Positions 33,442 to 42,761 of a stretch of 64,000 nt of DNA are shown piece after piece (within the stretch, counting starts at the first letter, position 1; each line of letters opens with the position of its first letter). Under the pieces are notes generated by a model. That model did not search any database. It was not told the origin of the DNA and saw only the letters and a program-made list of their open reading frames with translations. This DNA comes from Clostridiales bacterium. Its GTDB lineage: Bacteria; Bacillota; Clostridia; Saccharofermentanales; Saccharofermentanaceae. The translations under genes were made by a program, and so were the position numbers. The stretch spans positions 1-64,000 of the forward strand of contig JAFZLF010000018.1 of assembly GCA_017551625.1 (NCBI GenBank), read 5' to 3'.

Positions 33442-34899
33442 TCAGAATGCAAACAGATCGTCCATCAAAACAACCTTTACAAAATCACCGTAGTATTCAT
33501 TTTGTTTCAATCCATATGTTGTAATTAATGTACTATGAACAACTGCCTTCTTGGGAATCATGGGTATCAGCATCGTGCGTCTATCGTCCAGAACAAAGTG
33601 ATAGTCTTTATTCACCGTGAACAGGTTACTCAGAAACTTGATCTCACACATATTCACGACATTATCTTTTCTCTTGATAATTAAATCTATCTGCGCCCCT
33701 CTTTTATCTTCATCGCCACGCCTTGACCAGAATGATTCTTCCGTGGAGACGTCACTGATACCCAGCGCCGATTTGATCTGGTCTATATGATTAAAGCACA
33801 CGTTTTCAAAAGCAAGCCCTCTCCATGTGATCACCGATGAAGTTGACTCTAAATTGGTCCATCTGATTCTCTTTCCGATATTGTCCTTCACATACTTTAG
33901 GTAGAAGATACAGAAAGGATCCGCCAACTTGAACAACTCATCTCTCTTTCCACTTCCGAACGAGATATACCGTATTACAAATCCTCCTGAAATGAGCGCT
34001 TCCAAAAATCTCGAGAATTCTCCGCCGTCCTTCTCTCCTGACACCTTGATCAATTCCCGTCTTGTGAACCCAGCTGATCGCGTGTTCAGGGCGCAAACGA
34101 TTCTCTTCATTGCATCCGGATTCACAAACAATGAATTGAACAGCCGATCAAATTCGTACTTGAGAGGAGCATCCTTTGCAAAAAACACGGCATCAACATT
34201 CTGTGCCAAGCTCTTTTCACGGTTGAAATACTGGAGATAGTACGGTATTCCACCCGCCATCATGTATGCCTGAACAATATCATATCGGGATATAACGAAA
34301 TCTCTGGAGTGAAAATACTCCTCGCATTCCTTCAAAGAAAACGGCGAAAGCCTCATTTCACAGGTAACTCTGTCATAAAGACCTCCATGGTTGTTGATCA
34401 ACTTATCCAGCACCCAGGAGCTTGAACTGCCACAGACGATCATCATGATATTCCGCTTGTGGCATGCCCATCCGTTCCAGAAGGCTTCAAGCCCTGTCAT
34501 GAAGCCGGATCTCGGAGTATCGAGCCACTGTATCTCATCAATGAAGATTAACACTCTGCTCTTGCCATCATTCTTTTCAGCAAGGTAATCCTCAAGCATA
34601 TAGAAAGCATCAAGCCATGAGTCGGGAATCTTGACATTTTTCATTCCGGCGTCCTTTAAAGATCGGCAGAAATGCTTCAGTTGATCTCTCATTCTGCTCT
34701 TCCCGTCATAGTCTTCAGATTGCTCCGCTTCAATTGGGGAAAGTCCCGAGTGTCTGAATGTAATCTTATCCTCGAATACTTCATCGATCAGAAATGTTTT
34801 TCCGACACGTCTACGTCCGTATAGCGCTACCAACTCTGCAGTATTGCTCTCATATAAATCCTTCAGCTTTTTGATTTCTTGTTTTCGGCCTATAATCAT
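33442..34899 (-). CDS. AAA ATPase with C-terminal DUF234 nuclease-like domain
   Basis: 485 residues from the ATG at 34899 (GGAGGAG upstream; an open stretch to 35028 is noncoding). Family: archaeal-type ATPases (ATPase_2). Walker A is LYGRRRVGKTFL near 26-37, Walker B VLIFIDEIQWLD near 118, followed by a helical and winged-helix part. The C-terminal DUF234 has ESFWSRRGDEDKRGAQIDLI and then MCEIKF, the E-(x)n-D-(x)n-ExK pattern of PD-(D/E)XK nucleases. This family is present in many copies in some archaea and anaerobes and its role is unsettled. Its upstream region holds two copies of a 50-bp inverted-repeat unit, described separately. Confidence 0.8.
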   Translation of the reverse strand: MIIGRKQEIKKLKDLYESNTAELVALYGRRRVGKTFLIDEVFEDKITFRHSGLSPIEAEQSEDYDGKSRMRDQLKHFCRSLKDAGMKNVKIPDSWLDAFYMLEDYLAEKNDGKSRVLIFIDEIQWLDTPRSGFMTGLEAFWNGWACHKRNIMMIVCGSSSSWVLDKLINNHGGLYDRVTCEMRLSPFSLKECEEYFHSRDFVISRYDIVQAYMMAGGIPYYLQYFNREKSLAQNVDAVFFAKDAPLKYEFDRLFNSLFVNPDAMKRIVCALNTRSAGFTRRELIKVSGEKDGGEFSRFLEALISGGFVIRYISFGSGKRDELFKLADPFCIFYLKYVKDNIGKRIRWTNLESTSSVITWRGLAFENVCFNHIDQIKSALGISDVSTEESFWSRRGDEDKRGAQIDLIIKRKDNVVNMCEIKFLSNLFTVNKDYHFVLDDRRTMLIPMIPKKAVVHSTLITTYGLKQNEYYGDFVKVVLMDDLFAF

Positions 34900-34922
34900 A
34901 CCAGCACTCCTCCACAGAACAA

Positions 34923-35055
34923 TTATATTTTTCTGCAATTCAACCAATTTACCTCTCTTCAGAAAAATATAACGGATTTTGGACGATTTTTCAAGGCATA
35001 TCCGTTTATATTTTTCTGGAGAGCACACTTTTACCTCAATTCCAGAAAAATATAA
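34923..35055. repeat. Two 50-bp inverted-repeat units upstream of the DUF234 ATPase
   Basis: TTATATTTTTCTG and CAGAAAAATATAA are paired at 34923-34972 and again at 35006-35055, each time with exactly 24 bases between the 13-bp arms. The inner arms extend towards each other (AACGGAT and ATCCGTT). Four half-sites next to the start codon suggest an operator bound by a dimer of dimers, possibly by the ATPase itself. Confidence 0.75.
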
Positions 35056-35200
35056 CGTCTTTCAGAATCTAGTGTTGTAAACCTTCCGTGAACCTTCGTC
35101 AAGTTCCCTTGAGGGAAATCGGGCGCTGTGATAGTATTTCCTTATTAGAGATGTCTCTTTATGGGATGTCGGTATTTGAGATATCGTTCGAGGTGCGTGC

Positions 35201-37030
35201 ATGAAGATCTGTGCTTTTATCGGAGATATGTATCGGGATTATTCGTCGGAGATCATCCTGACGATCCAGAAGTATGCGACCGAGCGCGGACACCGTGTGG
35301 ATGTTTTCGGGAACTGTTCGGTGCCGAGTGAGAACCCGCTTCATGCCGAGGGCTTAAAGAAGATCCTCTCGCTTCCGAATTATTCCGACTATGACGGCAT
35401 CATTCTCTGTTCGGATACTCTGCATCACGCAGGCCTGAATTACGAACTTCTCGAGAAGCTGACCTCGGCGACGGATCTTCCTCCGGTCGTGAGTGTCCGC
35501 GCGGAGGAGTCGGGCTTCTACGCCATCGTTCCCGATAACCGCCAGATCATGTACGATATCGCGAAATACGTCATCGAGAAGGTCGGCTGCGACGACATCG
35601 GTTTTGTCATGGGACGCGAGGATCTGAAGGACGCTCATGAGCGCCTCGCCGGCTTTGGCGACGCGATGCAGGAAGCGGGCTACGAAGTCCACTCCGACAT
35701 GATCTTCCACGGGAACTACTGGACGAACCAGGGCCCCGAGACGGCAGACTTTTTCACGAGAAAAGACGGCACGCTTCCGAAGGCCATCATCTGCTCAAAT
35801 GACTATATGGCGATCGCCCTGATCGACGAGCTGATGCTCCGCGGTTATTCGATCCCGAAGGATACGATCATCACGGGCGTCGATAATCTGGACGCGGCGG
35901 CGGTGCACGTGCCTTCGCTGACGACTTCCGATATTCCCGAGGAGACGCTCGGGCACGCGGCGATCGATTGCCTCGAGAAGATCTATAACGGCGAGGACGT
36001 GGATATCAACATCACGGTGCCCGGCCGCCTGATCCTTCGCGAATCCACCGGAGATAAGATGGAGGATCGGGATTACGACGAGATGCACCGCCGGCTCGAT
36101 GCGCTCCAGCGGAATTACTATGACAAGACGCGCGCATTTGTGCTTCTCAGCTCCGACTATGAGGACGTGCTTTCCTACGATGCCTGTGTGCACTACACGC
36201 TCGACAATCTTCAGGGATATGGGCTTTTCAGCCAGATCTATCTCTGTAAATACTGTGAGAATGACCGGCAGCTCGTCGGTTATTGCACAGATGACAAATG
36301 CACTCGTTCGGATATTTCGTTCCCGAATTCGCAGATCCTGCCGGCGGAGTTCGATATCCCGCTTCCGGGTCTTCGCATCTTCCTGCCGGTCTTCTATAAG
36401 AGTGAGGTGTACGGCTACACCTGCTTCGCGCTGAAGGACGATGTGAAGTACATCCTCGACGAGAAGCTCGAGTTTACGATGGTGCTTCTCGGACAGACGC
36501 TGAACCGTCTGCGTCTCTACGATAAGCTTTTCGAGGTCAATAACATCATGGACCTCTACATCAAGGACGCACTGACCGGACTTTATAACCGCCGTGGTTT
36601 CGAACGGAAGATCACCGAGTTTTTCGAGAACGGAAAAACGAAGGAGCACAAGATCGCGGTCGCGAGTATCGATATGGATTGCCTGAAGGAGATCAACGAT
36701 ACGCTCGGGCATGCGGCCGGTGATGAGGCGCTGAAGGGTATCGCGCACTGTCTGGAGTCAGTTCTGCAGGAGGGCGAGATCGCGGCACGAATGGGCGGCG
36801 ATGAATTTGAAGCGGTACTGATCCTCAATAACCCCGCGCGCATCGGCCAGTTTATCCGTTCTTTCCGTAACGCGATCAAAAAGGCCAATGCCGAGAACCG
36901 CATGGACTACACCCTCGGCGCAAGTGTCGGCACCTGCGAGGTCTCCGAGTTCGAGACGCTCATGGAGTGTATGAACAAGGCCGATAAGATCATGTACATC
37001 GAGAAGAAGACGAAGAAGCACAGAACCTAA
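35201..37030 (+). CDS. Diguanylate cyclase with LacI-type ligand-binding sensor
   Basis: 609 residues, ATG after GAGGTGCGTGC. Residues 1-270 are a periplasmic-binding-protein type I fold as in LacI effectors (KICAFIGDMYRDYSSEI; DDIGFVMGREDLKDAHER; TIITGVDNLDAA), but without a helix-turn-helix or signal peptide, so the sensor is in the cytosol. Residues 280-430 form a middle domain, followed by a short coiled segment. The GGDEF domain spans 445-605 with ARMGGDEFEA near 530. I see no RxxD inhibitory site five residues before it. It should make cyclic di-GMP in answer to a small ligand, likely a sugar. The gene is monocistronic between two convergent or divergent ATPase genes. Confidence 0.85.
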   Translation: MKICAFIGDMYRDYSSEIILTIQKYATERGHRVDVFGNCSVPSENPLHAEGLKKILSLPNYSDYDGIILCSDTLHHAGLNYELLEKLTSATDLPPVVSVRAEESGFYAIVPDNRQIMYDIAKYVIEKVGCDDIGFVMGREDLKDAHERLAGFGDAMQEAGYEVHSDMIFHGNYWTNQGPETADFFTRKDGTLPKAIICSNDYMAIALIDELMLRGYSIPKDTIITGVDNLDAAAVHVPSLTTSDIPEETLGHAAIDCLEKIYNGEDVDINITVPGRLILRESTGDKMEDRDYDEMHRRLDALQRNYYDKTRAFVLLSSDYEDVLSYDACVHYTLDNLQGYGLFSQIYLCKYCENDRQLVGYCTDDKCTRSDISFPNSQILPAEFDIPLPGLRIFLPVFYKSEVYGYTCFALKDDVKYILDEKLEFTMVLLGQTLNRLRLYDKLFEVNNIMDLYIKDALTGLYNRRGFERKITEFFENGKTKEHKIAVASIDMDCLKEINDTLGHAAGDEALKGIAHCLESVLQEGEIAARMGGDEFEAVLILNNPARIGQFIRSFRNAIKKANAENRMDYTLGASVGTCEVSEFETLMECMNKADKIMYIEKKTKKHRT

Positions 37031-37045
37031 GAGCGCAGCTTCCAC

Positions 37046-38101
37046 TTATTCCTCTAGGCCATAGTGTTCCAGCACGAAGTTTTCAAACAAAGGCAGTGCA
37101 AAACGCACTACGCCATATGTGTTTCCGTTGACGATTCCCTTACGGATCAGCCTCGTGCGGTAAGGCGTAAACCGGTTGTTGTCCATCTCGAGGAACTTGC
37201 GGATTGCCGCTACATTTCCACTCGGTGTTTTTGCAATTCCATATAGGACTCTTCGGTCTTCAGAAGATAACTCCTGCCAGATCTTCTCATAGACGAAATC
37301 TTCCAGATACTGTTTATACTCCGCGCGGATCCTCTCGTTATCTTTCCGGTATTTCCAAGTGAAATACCCGAGAACCTGAAATGCAAAAGAGAATCCTTTC
37401 GTCTTCTTCGCCATCTCCAGTGCTTCGGAAAAAGAAAGTTCGAATATGCGGGCATAACTGTCTGCCATTCTTCCCATATTCAGAGGTTCGAGCGCCATGC
37501 GAGGAGCTCGATATAGGAAGGTCAGTGTCTTCTGGTCCTGAAGCTGCCTGACGTTTTCGAAGAGGCCCGTCATAAGAAGAAATATCGGAAGTTCCTGTCG
37601 CAGGAAAATCTGGTATGCGCTGGCAAATACTTTCATTGAAGGGGTATTGGAGACTTCATCGATGGCGACCAGCACTTTCTTATTATGTTTCTTCAGCGTT
37701 GTCAGCATCTTGGTCAGTGCTACCTCTATGTCCTGTTCCGGATCCGTTCCGCTGATCTGCACGCCAACACCAAAAGCAGAAAGATTGATTTTGGCCGCGG
37801 AGAAAAGGTCCTTTAGAGGCTTCTCACCATTAAGTTTTGCGGCAAGGTTCTGAAGCAGATCACGGTCAGGATTCAGCTCGACGACGACCCAATCCTTCTC
37901 TTCTTTAAAGCGTTTGCACACAGATGTCATGAAAACGGTCTTGCCACTTCCGCGAACACCGGTAATGATGCTGATATGGCTACTCGGATTCTCTGCCATG
38001 AAATCATTGACCAGATCCGTCAGAAGCACGGATCTGGGGATCATCTCGTACGGTTCCCTTCCGAAGTCAAGTGTAAATGGATTCGTCTTAATCTTCTCCA
38101 T
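37046..38101 (-). CDS. AAA ATPase (ORC/Cdc6-like, expanded family)
   Basis: 351 residues from the ATG at 38101, with TAAAGGAGGAAAGG upstream. Walker A is ITGVRGSGKTVFM near residue 44-56, Walker B VLVAIDEVSNTP near 150, and RAPRMALEPLN near 205 is the sensor 2/arginine region; a helical winged-helix part occupies 250-350. This group of single-domain ATPases (AAA_16/Orc1-like) is found in several copies per genome in gut Clostridia and its role is not established. Upstream is an unusual array of 10-bp repeats. It ends 16 bases from the convergent GGDEF gene. Confidence 0.75.
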   Translation of the reverse strand: MEKIKTNPFTLDFGREPYEMIPRSVLLTDLVNDFMAENPSSHISIITGVRGSGKTVFMTSVCKRFKEEKDWVVVELNPDRDLLQNLAAKLNGEKPLKDLFSAAKINLSAFGVGVQISGTDPEQDIEVALTKMLTTLKKHNKKVLVAIDEVSNTPSMKVFASAYQIFLRQELPIFLLMTGLFENVRQLQDQKTLTFLYRAPRMALEPLNMGRMADSYARIFELSFSEALEMAKKTKGFSFAFQVLGYFTWKYRKDNERIRAEYKQYLEDFVYEKIWQELSSEDRRVLYGIAKTPSGNVAAIRKFLEMDNNRFTPYRTRLIRKGIVNGNTYGVVRFALPLFENFVLEHYGLEE

Positions 38102-38170
38102 GTTTTCCTTTCCTCCTTTACACTGCCATTTTCGCCAGCAGCAAGTAGTCTGGATCAAGCCAGGATCGGC

Positions 38171-38291
38171 TCAATTTTACAAGTCTTTACAGTTCTACAG
38201 ATATTTTACAACCTTTTACAGGTTTTTACAACTTTTTACAACTCTTTACAGTTTAGAATAGTTTTTTACAACTCTTTACAACTTTTTACAG
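38171..38291. repeat. Array of 10-bp direct repeats (TTTTACA-type)
   Basis: From 38201 to 38290 there are nine consecutive 10-mers of the form NNNTTTTACA (one, 38251-38260, is degenerate), and three looser copies lie before. The phase is exactly 10 bases, close to one DNA helical turn, so the T-tracts face the same side and the DNA should be bent. It lies 70-190 bases before the start of the ATPase gene at 38101 (minus strand), where iteron-like operator function is possible. Confidence 0.8.
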
Positions 38292-38300
38292 TTCGCGGGC

Positions 38301-38334
38301 ATAAAGAAAACCTCCGAGGCTCTCGCGCCGGAGG
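38301..38334 (-). terminator. Terminator-like hairpin
   Basis: On the minus strand CCTCCG ... CGGAGG (38334-38311) is followed by TTTTCTTTAT. It would stop transcripts entering from the array C side before the ATPase promoter. Confidence 0.55.
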
Positions 38335-38703
38335 CATATTCTTTAGTTAATAAACTGTACAAACTCAAAAAACTTAAAGAGAAACTCTTTCTTGATCTTC
38401 ACTCAAGCAACGGGAGGATTCAGTCATCCGCATTGCCTGAGTTGTGTGTTCGTCCTGCATCGGTCTGTCCTCCTTTGTTCTTTCTATGGCTTTATTCTAA
38501 AGAAGAAAAATGGAAGCACTATGGCGCATTTGTTAACAAAGTAAGAATGATTCTTCTCTATTTTGAGAAGCAAGTGTCCAGTTGTCAGATCGTTGATTAT
38601 ATGAGTTTTCAGCCCGGAGGTTGCTTGGTAATTATGCCTGACCTACTAAACCAGCTGAAATCTCTCTCTCGTGTGTCAAATCACCATGATTTCAAGGTGC
38701 CTA
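38335..38703. other. Gene-free stretch before array C
   Basis: No convincing gene. A plus-strand open frame of 138 codons at 38433-38849 runs into the repeat array, has no ribosome binding site and no protein-like pattern. A few words (ACCTACTAAA near 38641) resemble the first arms of array C and may be a decayed unit. Confidence 0.5.
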
Positions 38704-39082
38704 ACCTACCAGACGGTGAAATTCATGCCGCTGGTATGTTAAATCACGTGTTTCCAGTACTTTTCGGGCGAGAATCGACATACTGGAGAGACGTTTTTGA
38801 TTCGCTAGTATGTTGGCGCCTCTTGAAAAGCACTGAAACGACATACTAACTTCCTCTTTTTTCGAGTTTAGTAAGTTGTGCCGCAAGAAGCGCTGTCTCG
38901 TCTCCGCAACACATTATTTCTCTCAAATCGCTAGTTTAATGAGTCGTTCCTTCCCCTACCCGAAGCAGTCAGCACATTAAAACGCCTCGGACAGTCGATC
39001 TAATGTGTCAGCCCCCCAGGTTGAAGTGCTTTTCGCATGGGAAATAACACATTATTTCGAAGAAATCTGTGATTCAATGTGT
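38704..39082. repeat. Array C: six inverted-repeat units of 36 bp with drifting arms
   Basis: Units: 38704-38739 (ACCTACCAG / CTGGTATGT), 38778-38813 (ACATACT / AGTATGT), 38841-38876 (ACATACTAAC / TTTAGTAAGT), 38909-38944 (ACACATTA / TAATGAGT), 38972-39008 (GCACATTA / TAATGTGT) and 39047-39082 (ACACATTA / CAATGTGT). Five are exactly 36 bp, one 37. Gaps are 27-38 bases. The arms change stepwise from CCTACCAG through CATACT to CACATTA, both sides together. Two copies of the 9-mer AAAAGCACT lie in the gaps (38826 and, reversed, 39025). It stands between the AAA ATPase promoter region and the 3' end of the HD-GYP gene. Confidence 0.8.
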
Positions 39083-39216
39083 TGGGGCCCTTGAAAACAG
39101 GGAATTTTAACACATTGAATGAACAAAAAAGTACATTTAAATAGGTCGGGTCCTGAAATCAACGCTCAAGGGTGACAGAGCCAAATGAAAAAGACAAGAC
39201 ATCGCCTGTCAGTATC

Positions 39217-41103
39217 TCATTCTTTGGATGTATCTGACGTTGCGGCCGGGGCAGAAGCTTCAGGTGCCGGCGTGGCAGGGGCAGAAGCAGCCGGGGCCGG
39301 TGCAGTTGGTGCGGCAGAAGCGGCGGGTGCATCCTCGACCTGAGTGTGGTCTTCTTCGAGCTGGGCGGCGTAGTAGGCCTCGAGCGCGGGGCGGGCGGCC
39401 TCGTAGTACTTCTGAAGGCCCGGGTCGAACTGGGTGCCCATGCCCTCGAGGATGATGGCGTTGGCCTTCTCGGGCGGCATCTTGCTCTTGTAGACACGTT
39501 TGCTGACGAGGGCGTCGTAGACGTCGGCGATCGCCATGATGCGCGCCTCGAGCGGGATGGCCTCGCCGGCGAGTCCCTCCGGATAGCCTTTGCCGTCCCA
39601 CCGCTCGTGGTGGTACTTGGCAACGTTAACGGTCACTTTCAGGAAGTCCTTCTCATCCACATTTTTCAGGATCTTCCACAGGACCTTCGCGCCCTCGGCC
39701 GAGTGGCTCTTCATGATGGCATACTGCTCCTCCGAATAGCGGCCGGTAAAAAGAAGGATGTCATCCGGGATAGCGATTTTGCCGATATCGTGCATCGGCG
39801 CGGCCTTGGCGACCAGACTGCAGAACTTCTCGGAGACACGGATGGAAGGATCCTTCTTCATCTCCTGGATAAGTAGCCGGACGCCCTCGCTCGTTCTGCG
39901 GATGTGTCCGCCGGTGAAAGGATCGCGGCTCTCGACGAGCATCGCCATGCTGATGAGGAGGTGGTCGTTCATCTGACGGATGCGCTCGGTCTTCTGGTCG
40001 ACGCTGTCGCGAAGGACAGTATTAAACTTCTCCTGGAATTCCATATACTTCACGTCGGCGGTGTCGTCCGTGATGAAGAGCTGATATCCCCTCTTCTTGC
40101 GGCCGTCGTAGAGGTAGTTCACCTCGACACGGAAAGTCCTATTGGCGTCAGCGCTTTTGACATGGAAATGGAGGTCTTCCCCGTCTTCGCCATGAATCTC
40201 ATCGGCGATATCCTCCGGGATCTTTCCTGTCTCTTCTTTATATCGAAAAGCACTGATCCAGCGGACGACGTTGTCCTGCAGCTCGGGTATCTCCGTGATG
40301 ACACGCTCGACGTGGAGGTCCTTGAGCATGGGGAGAGCTTCGCGTGCGGTCTCGTTGCCGCCCAGGTAACGCATCTTAAAGTCGAAGGATGCAAAGCCTG
40401 TCTCGCCCTTCAGAAGCAGCGAGTCGAGGCCGGAGTCGTCGATGTTGTAAAGGCCCAGGCGGAAGACGATCAGGAGATAGAAGATCTCGGCGATGATGTA
40501 CGTCGCGGGCAGGAGCTCGACCTCGGTGATGCGGCGGCCGATGAAGAAGGCGATCATCGAGACGAGGACCGGCAGGAACAAAAGGTAGATAATCTTATGG
40601 GAGACGTCGTTCTTCTTGATGTGGCTGTAAATCAGGGAGATCAGGCAGCAGAAGAAAAGGACGAAGATCCAGGCGTAGAGGACGGTGTGCATGAAGCCGT
40701 ATTCTTTGTTGCCGAGGGTCGAGATGCCGTGGCTCATTACGAACTCGGCGTTCTTGTAGAAGATCTCGTAACGGCCGATGGTCAGGACCGGAAGATACAG
40801 CAGCAGCGTGATCGAGACGAAGATCGCGCGGACGAATCTCGGCACGCGCAGATGGCACAGGTCGAGGATCGTGAGCATGATGAAAAGGATCGTGAAGCAT
40901 CCCGCGATGTAGATGAATTTGTTGGCGAGGATCGCCTCTTCGAGGTTTTCCGACTTCGCCTGCGCGACGTACGCGAGAAGGCTGATCGGACAGAGCACGA
41001 AAATCATCGTGATGTTGACATCGAAGTGCTTATGCCACATGTAGGCATAGACGATGGCCAGGAATATCGAAAGCCCCAGTAGTATCTCATAGTAGATCAG
41101 CAT
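39217..41103 (-). CDS. Membrane HD-GYP phosphodiesterase
   Basis: 628 residues, ATG after GAGGGGTGATAGTTT. Seven membrane helices fill residues 1-220, as in 7TM sensor regions of histidine kinases; a PAS-like domain follows (about 235-360), then a short coiled coil and the HD-GYP domain at 380-570 with the HD pair in APMHDIGKIAIPD and the GYP region in HHERWDGKGYPEGL. HD-GYP enzymes hydrolyse cyclic di-GMP (some cyclic GMP-AMP). The last 50 residues are a low-complexity Ala/Pro/Thr tail. The protein is the likely counterpart of the GGDEF protein at 35201-37030 and stands next to the polysaccharide cluster, whose output cyclic di-GMP often controls. Confidence 0.88.
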   Translation of the reverse strand: MLIYYEILLGLSIFLAIVYAYMWHKHFDVNITMIFVLCPISLLAYVAQAKSENLEEAILANKFIYIAGCFTILFIMLTILDLCHLRVPRFVRAIFVSITLLLYLPVLTIGRYEIFYKNAEFVMSHGISTLGNKEYGFMHTVLYAWIFVLFFCCLISLIYSHIKKNDVSHKIIYLLFLPVLVSMIAFFIGRRITEVELLPATYIIAEIFYLLIVFRLGLYNIDDSGLDSLLLKGETGFASFDFKMRYLGGNETAREALPMLKDLHVERVITEIPELQDNVVRWISAFRYKEETGKIPEDIADEIHGEDGEDLHFHVKSADANRTFRVEVNYLYDGRKKRGYQLFITDDTADVKYMEFQEKFNTVLRDSVDQKTERIRQMNDHLLISMAMLVESRDPFTGGHIRRTSEGVRLLIQEMKKDPSIRVSEKFCSLVAKAAPMHDIGKIAIPDDILLFTGRYSEEQYAIMKSHSAEGAKVLWKILKNVDEKDFLKVTVNVAKYHHERWDGKGYPEGLAGEAIPLEARIMAIADVYDALVSKRVYKSKMPPEKANAIILEGMGTQFDPGLQKYYEAARPALEAYYAAQLEEDHTQVEDAPAASAAPTAPAPAASAPATPAPEASAPAATSDTSKE

Positions 41104-41216
41104 AAACTATCACCCCTCAACGTCAATTATATCACGCGGAGGGGTGGCGGTGCACTTGGTTATTCAGGCGGTGCGCGCTAATGGCCGATGCGATGCGCGG
41201 CTCGGATGGAACAGTG

Positions 41217-42755
41217 TTATTCGGCCGGTTCTTCCTTATGTTTCTTCTTCCCGATCCGGGCGTGGACGACGGCGCTGATCCTCTCCTTCTCGAGGGTATT
41301 GAGTCCGAAGAACCACAGCAGCGCGGCATAGACGAGGCAGAACGCCAGACACTTCGTCGCAAAGGGCAGGATCCCCACGTAGGAGATGAAATTCAGCGGG
41401 ATGCAGACGACGGTCGTTACGACGGCGCACGGGAAGATGCCCTTCAGGATCGACCGGAAGAGGCGGAATACGTTGATGCCGATTTTCTTTTTATAGTATA
41501 GGTTCATCGCGATGTTATTGCCGAGGACGAGGGAGATACATGTGCCGATAGGCGCGCCCATCAGACCGAACTGGTCGACGAGGATGACGGTCAGCAGCAG
41601 GTTGGCCAGGGCCATCGCGCCGAGTACATAACTTCGGAACATCCTCTTGTTCATCGCCGTCAGGATCGACAGGCAGACGTTCTGGATCAGGGGCAGGAGC
41701 GACGGCGCCATCAGAAGAAGGGCGATCGTCCAGGCCTGTGTCGTTTCTTCACCGGACCACATCGACAGGAACTCGCGTCCGAAGAGGATGAATCCGCCCA
41801 GGATGCCTCCGCAGAAGATCAGCTGGTACCGGCCCGGCCCGATGACGAAGCTCGTCAGCTCTTCGCCGTCTGCCTTACGCGCGACCAGTTTGACGACCTG
41901 CGGCAGGTAGAGGCGCTGGATCACGGTGGCGATCTCGTCGTAGAACATGGAGAAGGTCAGCGCGAGCGTGTAGATCGTGACCGATACGGTGTCGAGTTTT
42001 CTTCCGAGGATGTACTTATCGATCGAGGAATTCAGAAACGAGATCAGGGACTGCAGGCACAGCGCCGTCGCCAGTTTCGCGATCCCGCGGAGGAGTTTGT
42101 TGTCCTTATAGTGGAACTTGATCTTCAGGTTCAGGACTTTCTTACAGTAGATGATCTCGAACAGCAGGCAGCAGCCCACGCCGAAGAAGTCACCGAGCGC
42201 GATCGACATGACACCGACCTTGCTGTACAGCAGGAGGATCGTGATCGTGCAGCGTCCGACAATCTGGACGAGATCGACGGCGCGGGAGGTGACGTACTTC
42301 TCGGCGGCGAGGATGACGCCCTCGAAGAAGTGCTGGAACATGAGCATGATCAGCTCACTGATCATGAGCACCAGGAGTTCCCGGGTGAGCGTGATCCGGC
42401 CCGCAACGGCATCACCGAAGATCTGCGGTGCGCCGATGATGATGACCGCGCCGAAGATCGCGATGATGATGGCCGAGACCGTGGAGAAAGCAAACGTGTA
42501 GAACATGACGTTCTCGACGCCCTTCTGGTCTCCCTTCTCTTTATACTTGATCGCAAATGCGTTGATGACCGCCGTGATACCGAAATCCAGTACGACGACG
42601 TAGCTGGCTATGGAGAATACGTACTCGTAGAAACCGTACTCATCCAGACCCAGGATCTTCAGATAAAGTGGCGTGAGACACAGCTTGATGAGTGTTCTCA
42701 CCGCCGTAGCTACATAGGAAATAGCTATGCCTTTGACTCTCGATTGTTGACCCAT
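41217..42755 (-). CDS. Polysaccharide flippase (Wzx/MATE-like)
   Basis: 512 residues with 12-14 hydrophobic helices and the MOP-superfamily start KGIAISYVATAVRTLIKLCL followed by TPLYLKILGLDEYGFYEYV, typical of lipid-linked oligosaccharide flippases. It should move the undecaprenyl-diphosphate repeat unit across the membrane. It is the last gene of the polysaccharide operon, 6 bases after the LicD gene. AAAGGATAAGAACAG before the ATG is its ribosome binding site. Confidence 0.85.
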   Translation of the reverse strand: MGQQSRVKGIAISYVATAVRTLIKLCLTPLYLKILGLDEYGFYEYVFSIASYVVVLDFGITAVINAFAIKYKEKGDQKGVENVMFYTFAFSTVSAIIIAIFGAVIIIGAPQIFGDAVAGRITLTRELLVLMISELIMLMFQHFFEGVILAAEKYVTSRAVDLVQIVGRCTITILLLYSKVGVMSIALGDFFGVGCCLLFEIIYCKKVLNLKIKFHYKDNKLLRGIAKLATALCLQSLISFLNSSIDKYILGRKLDTVSVTIYTLALTFSMFYDEIATVIQRLYLPQVVKLVARKADGEELTSFVIGPGRYQLIFCGGILGGFILFGREFLSMWSGEETTQAWTIALLLMAPSLLPLIQNVCLSILTAMNKRMFRSYVLGAMALANLLLTVILVDQFGLMGAPIGTCISLVLGNNIAMNLYYKKKIGINVFRLFRSILKGIFPCAVVTTVVCIPLNFISYVGILPFATKCLAFCLVYAALLWFFGLNTLEKERISAVVHARIGKKKHKEEPAE

Positions 42756-42761
42756 CTGTTC

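Noticed and set aside
35104-35117. Palindrome TTCCCTTGAGGGAA as an operator of the GGDEF gene
   Set aside because: It is a single short palindrome nearly 100 bases before the start, without a second copy or a clear promoter; not enough to call.
38433-38849. 138-codon plus-strand reading frame
   Set aside because: It overlaps array C, lacks a ribosome binding site and shows no protein-like pattern.
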